This document shows, piece after piece, positions 62,326 to 64,000 of a stretch of DNA of 64,000 nt. Under the pieces are notes generated by a model. That model did no database searches. It had not been told where the DNA came from and worked only from the letters and a program-made list of their open reading frames with translations. Numbering within the stretch: the first letter of the stretch is position 1; the number at the start of each line of letters is the position of its first letter. This DNA comes from Hypoxylon rubiginosum (lineage: Eukaryota; Ascomycota; Sordariomycetes; Xylariales; Hypoxylaceae): the NCBI GenBank assembly GCA_902806565.1, contig CADCXA010000066.1:806001-870000 (forward strand), read 5' to 3'. The position numbers and the translations under genes are program-made.

Positions 62326-64000
62326 GAGGTGGTGTTTGCTGCGAATTACTTTGATACCCCCTATGGCGATGGCTTGTCGCTGAGTTGCCCTGCGATTCAC
62401 GAACAGCATCCTTCGACTATAGTCCAGTCTTGGATGATCATATCCGCTGGCCGAATGGATTGCTACTCAGACTTCCCAGTGAGAGAACCACGAGGGAATT
62501 TGGTTCTAATACAGACCTGGATGACTACTACAGTAACGATCTCGATGAGATCTAGGATGAGACGGTCTAGGGCATCTAATCGCCTTCTCGTCGGGTTCTT
62601 GTTGACGCATTCAACTCAGATGAGATGAGCACAACCCATGATGGATTGATGGTATGACCTCAATATCTTGAGGTTTTGGTACTGTACTATAACGAAGGTC
62701 TAGTGCGAACATGGCATTGGTACCATTTCTACCATTGCCCGAGACTATGACCTGATCTGGACAAGCCGGTGTCATTTTCACTAGGTAGATTAGGTTGACA
62801 CTTAGTGTCATGAGCTTACCGCGTTAATACAACGCTTACCGCAGTAGCATTAAATACTTAGGGCTTTAAAACGTGTATTAGGTTCGATTCCTAATAGCGC
62901 TATCCAATTGGAGGTTACACGTTTTAGTCCAAATCAAATGTCCTCATTCGTATACCGAGTGGTATATCAGATAGGACTAATGATAGCCAACTCCTTCGTG
63001 AAATATTCCTTCCTAAAGTGTTGAAAGCTGAGCCTCAGCAATTTTAGCAGAATCATGCTGAAGAACTTCTAGTGACAGCTCATTTATTCCATCGAGGCTA
63101 AGCACTTTGAGCTCATTTCACGATCGCAGGTAATTTCAACGCGGCAGCGCGGCACGAACAACTACAGCCACACGTGGCGAGTACAAGGGGAAAAGAGAAA
63201 GCTCGAGCCTAAAGCATCTCTTGGCTCCCTCCGCCTGGCAGCGGGATCAGCGTGTTGATACAGCCGGCCTTGGAACTAATGCAGCCCTTTCGACCGCACC
63301 TTTTTAATTGCTTCTAATATAGTATATAGAAATCTATTTGACTTGAACCATCCAACGTTGTTTATGAATAACCTCAGGAAACTAAACGGTGTACGGGGTT
63401 TCCCGTCTCCGGATTCAGGAAAATGAAATGGTGTGCAGCCAAAAAAAAACTTGCATGTTGCGAATCAATCAATCGAAGCCTCAGGACGGGTCCGGGCAGA
63501 GGTGATGGAGGAGGCCAAAGTGATCTGATTTGCACGTCGACTTATGGCTTGCATAGAATGTAGAAGGTGAAGGTGATAAGGTCGCAGTGAAGATCAAAGT
63601 GTACAGATTCGGAACCAGCCCGGTCGTTCGTTATCCTCTTGTAGAAACCCATCTGAGGCTCGGATGCTACCAAGCATCGCGGCTTGGAAAGGTCTGTGCC
63701 GCTGGCCGCTTGGGACGAAGACCAAAGCGGGAGTTGGGGAAGGCAATGGATGTATCGGGTGCATATACTTGTATTTGCGTTAACTGACTTGAAATGTCTA
63801 ATCTAAGTCAGTAACGAGAGTTGAATTCGACTATATGTATGCTCTTAGGTACTTGAGTAGGAGTTTTAAGAAGATCTTATGTTGAGTCAGGGCTGATAAT
63901 ATCATCATTTGCCCTCAATCGCAATATAAGTCAGCGGGTGACGGCGTGACGGCTCCTAGTTAATATTTTAGTCCGTCCTGTTGGCATTTGTCTAAAATAG
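62326..64000. other. Intergenic, no gene recognised to window end
   Basis: 1.7 kb without recognisable gene. A stem-loop with TTCGATT loop sits at 62876-62896 (see rejected items). ORFs at 62329-62628 and 63587-63787 lack domain-like sequence. Confidence 0.5.

Noticed and set aside
62820..62902. tRNA-like T-arm (TTAGG-TTCGATT-CCTAA) with a partial acceptor match
   Set aside because: The T stem extends to seven base pairs, and no matching D arm, A box or anticodon stem is found upstream. Treated as a chance hairpin, or at best a tRNA relic.

Overview
The window is nuclear DNA of a filamentous ascomycete (Pezizomycotina, most likely a Sordariomycete). Genes carry many short introns of about 45-100 nt with GT..AG ends and CTAAC-like branch sites. 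The gene content is typical of the group: a HET-domain protein, a Zn2Cys6 regulator, an FSH1-type hydrolase and nuclear distribution protein RO-10. An AT-only block shows C-to-T decay of the kind made by repeat-induced point mutation (RIP). I rebuilt gene models by hand, checking that every exon set is a multiple of three; several true genes (bS16m, ATP synthase subunit j, the 5' exons of the transporter, GH76, POP7 and RAV2) are only visible after splicing. Species cannot be named from this window.

Layout. 1.6-8.5 kb holds housekeeping metabolism: 3-methylcrotonyl-CoA carboxylase alpha (-), a PNPOx-like flavoprotein (+), mitochondrial ribosomal protein bS16m (-), NAD(P)HX epimerase (+) and a tiny Cys-rich ORF (-). 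From 8.5 to 14 kb I see no gene. 14-26.6 kb carries an unknown fungal protein, a cyclase-family enzyme with a GC-AG intron, proteasome subunit RPN5, an FSH1-type hydrolase, ATP synthase subunit j, a NIPSNAP protein, RAV2/Rogdi and the RNase P/MRP subunit POP7.

27.5-41.6 kb is an accessory stretch. A short-chain dehydrogenase and a Zn2Cys6 regulator lie head-to-tail and their promoters share a 27-bp near-identical element, which suggests one regulon. Next come an ankyrin pseudogene, a PAQR/ADIPOR-like gene with one nonsense codon, a 1.5-kb AT-only RIP relic built as a 518-bp inverted repeat, a 2 x 102-bp tandem repeat, a FAD amine oxidase whose first two exons do not join in frame, a secreted SET-domain protein and a P450 fragment with frameshifts. 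42-44.4 kb has a tandem-domain unknown protein, minisatellites, a C23 homopolymer and a MITE-like element.

47-62 kb is mixed: a GPI-type GH76 mannosidase, a broken small secreted protein, a frameshifted F-box-like gene, a 968-aa HET protein, ribosome-assembly factor SQT1, an AVT-type vacuolar amino-acid transporter and RO-10 (dynactin p24). Four divergent pairs share short promoters: MCC/PNPOx, bS16m/NAXE, RAV2/POP7 and AVT/RO-10. I found no CRISPR, rRNA, convincing tRNA or biosynthetic gene cluster. The most novel lead is the shared promoter element of the dehydrogenase/regulator pair.
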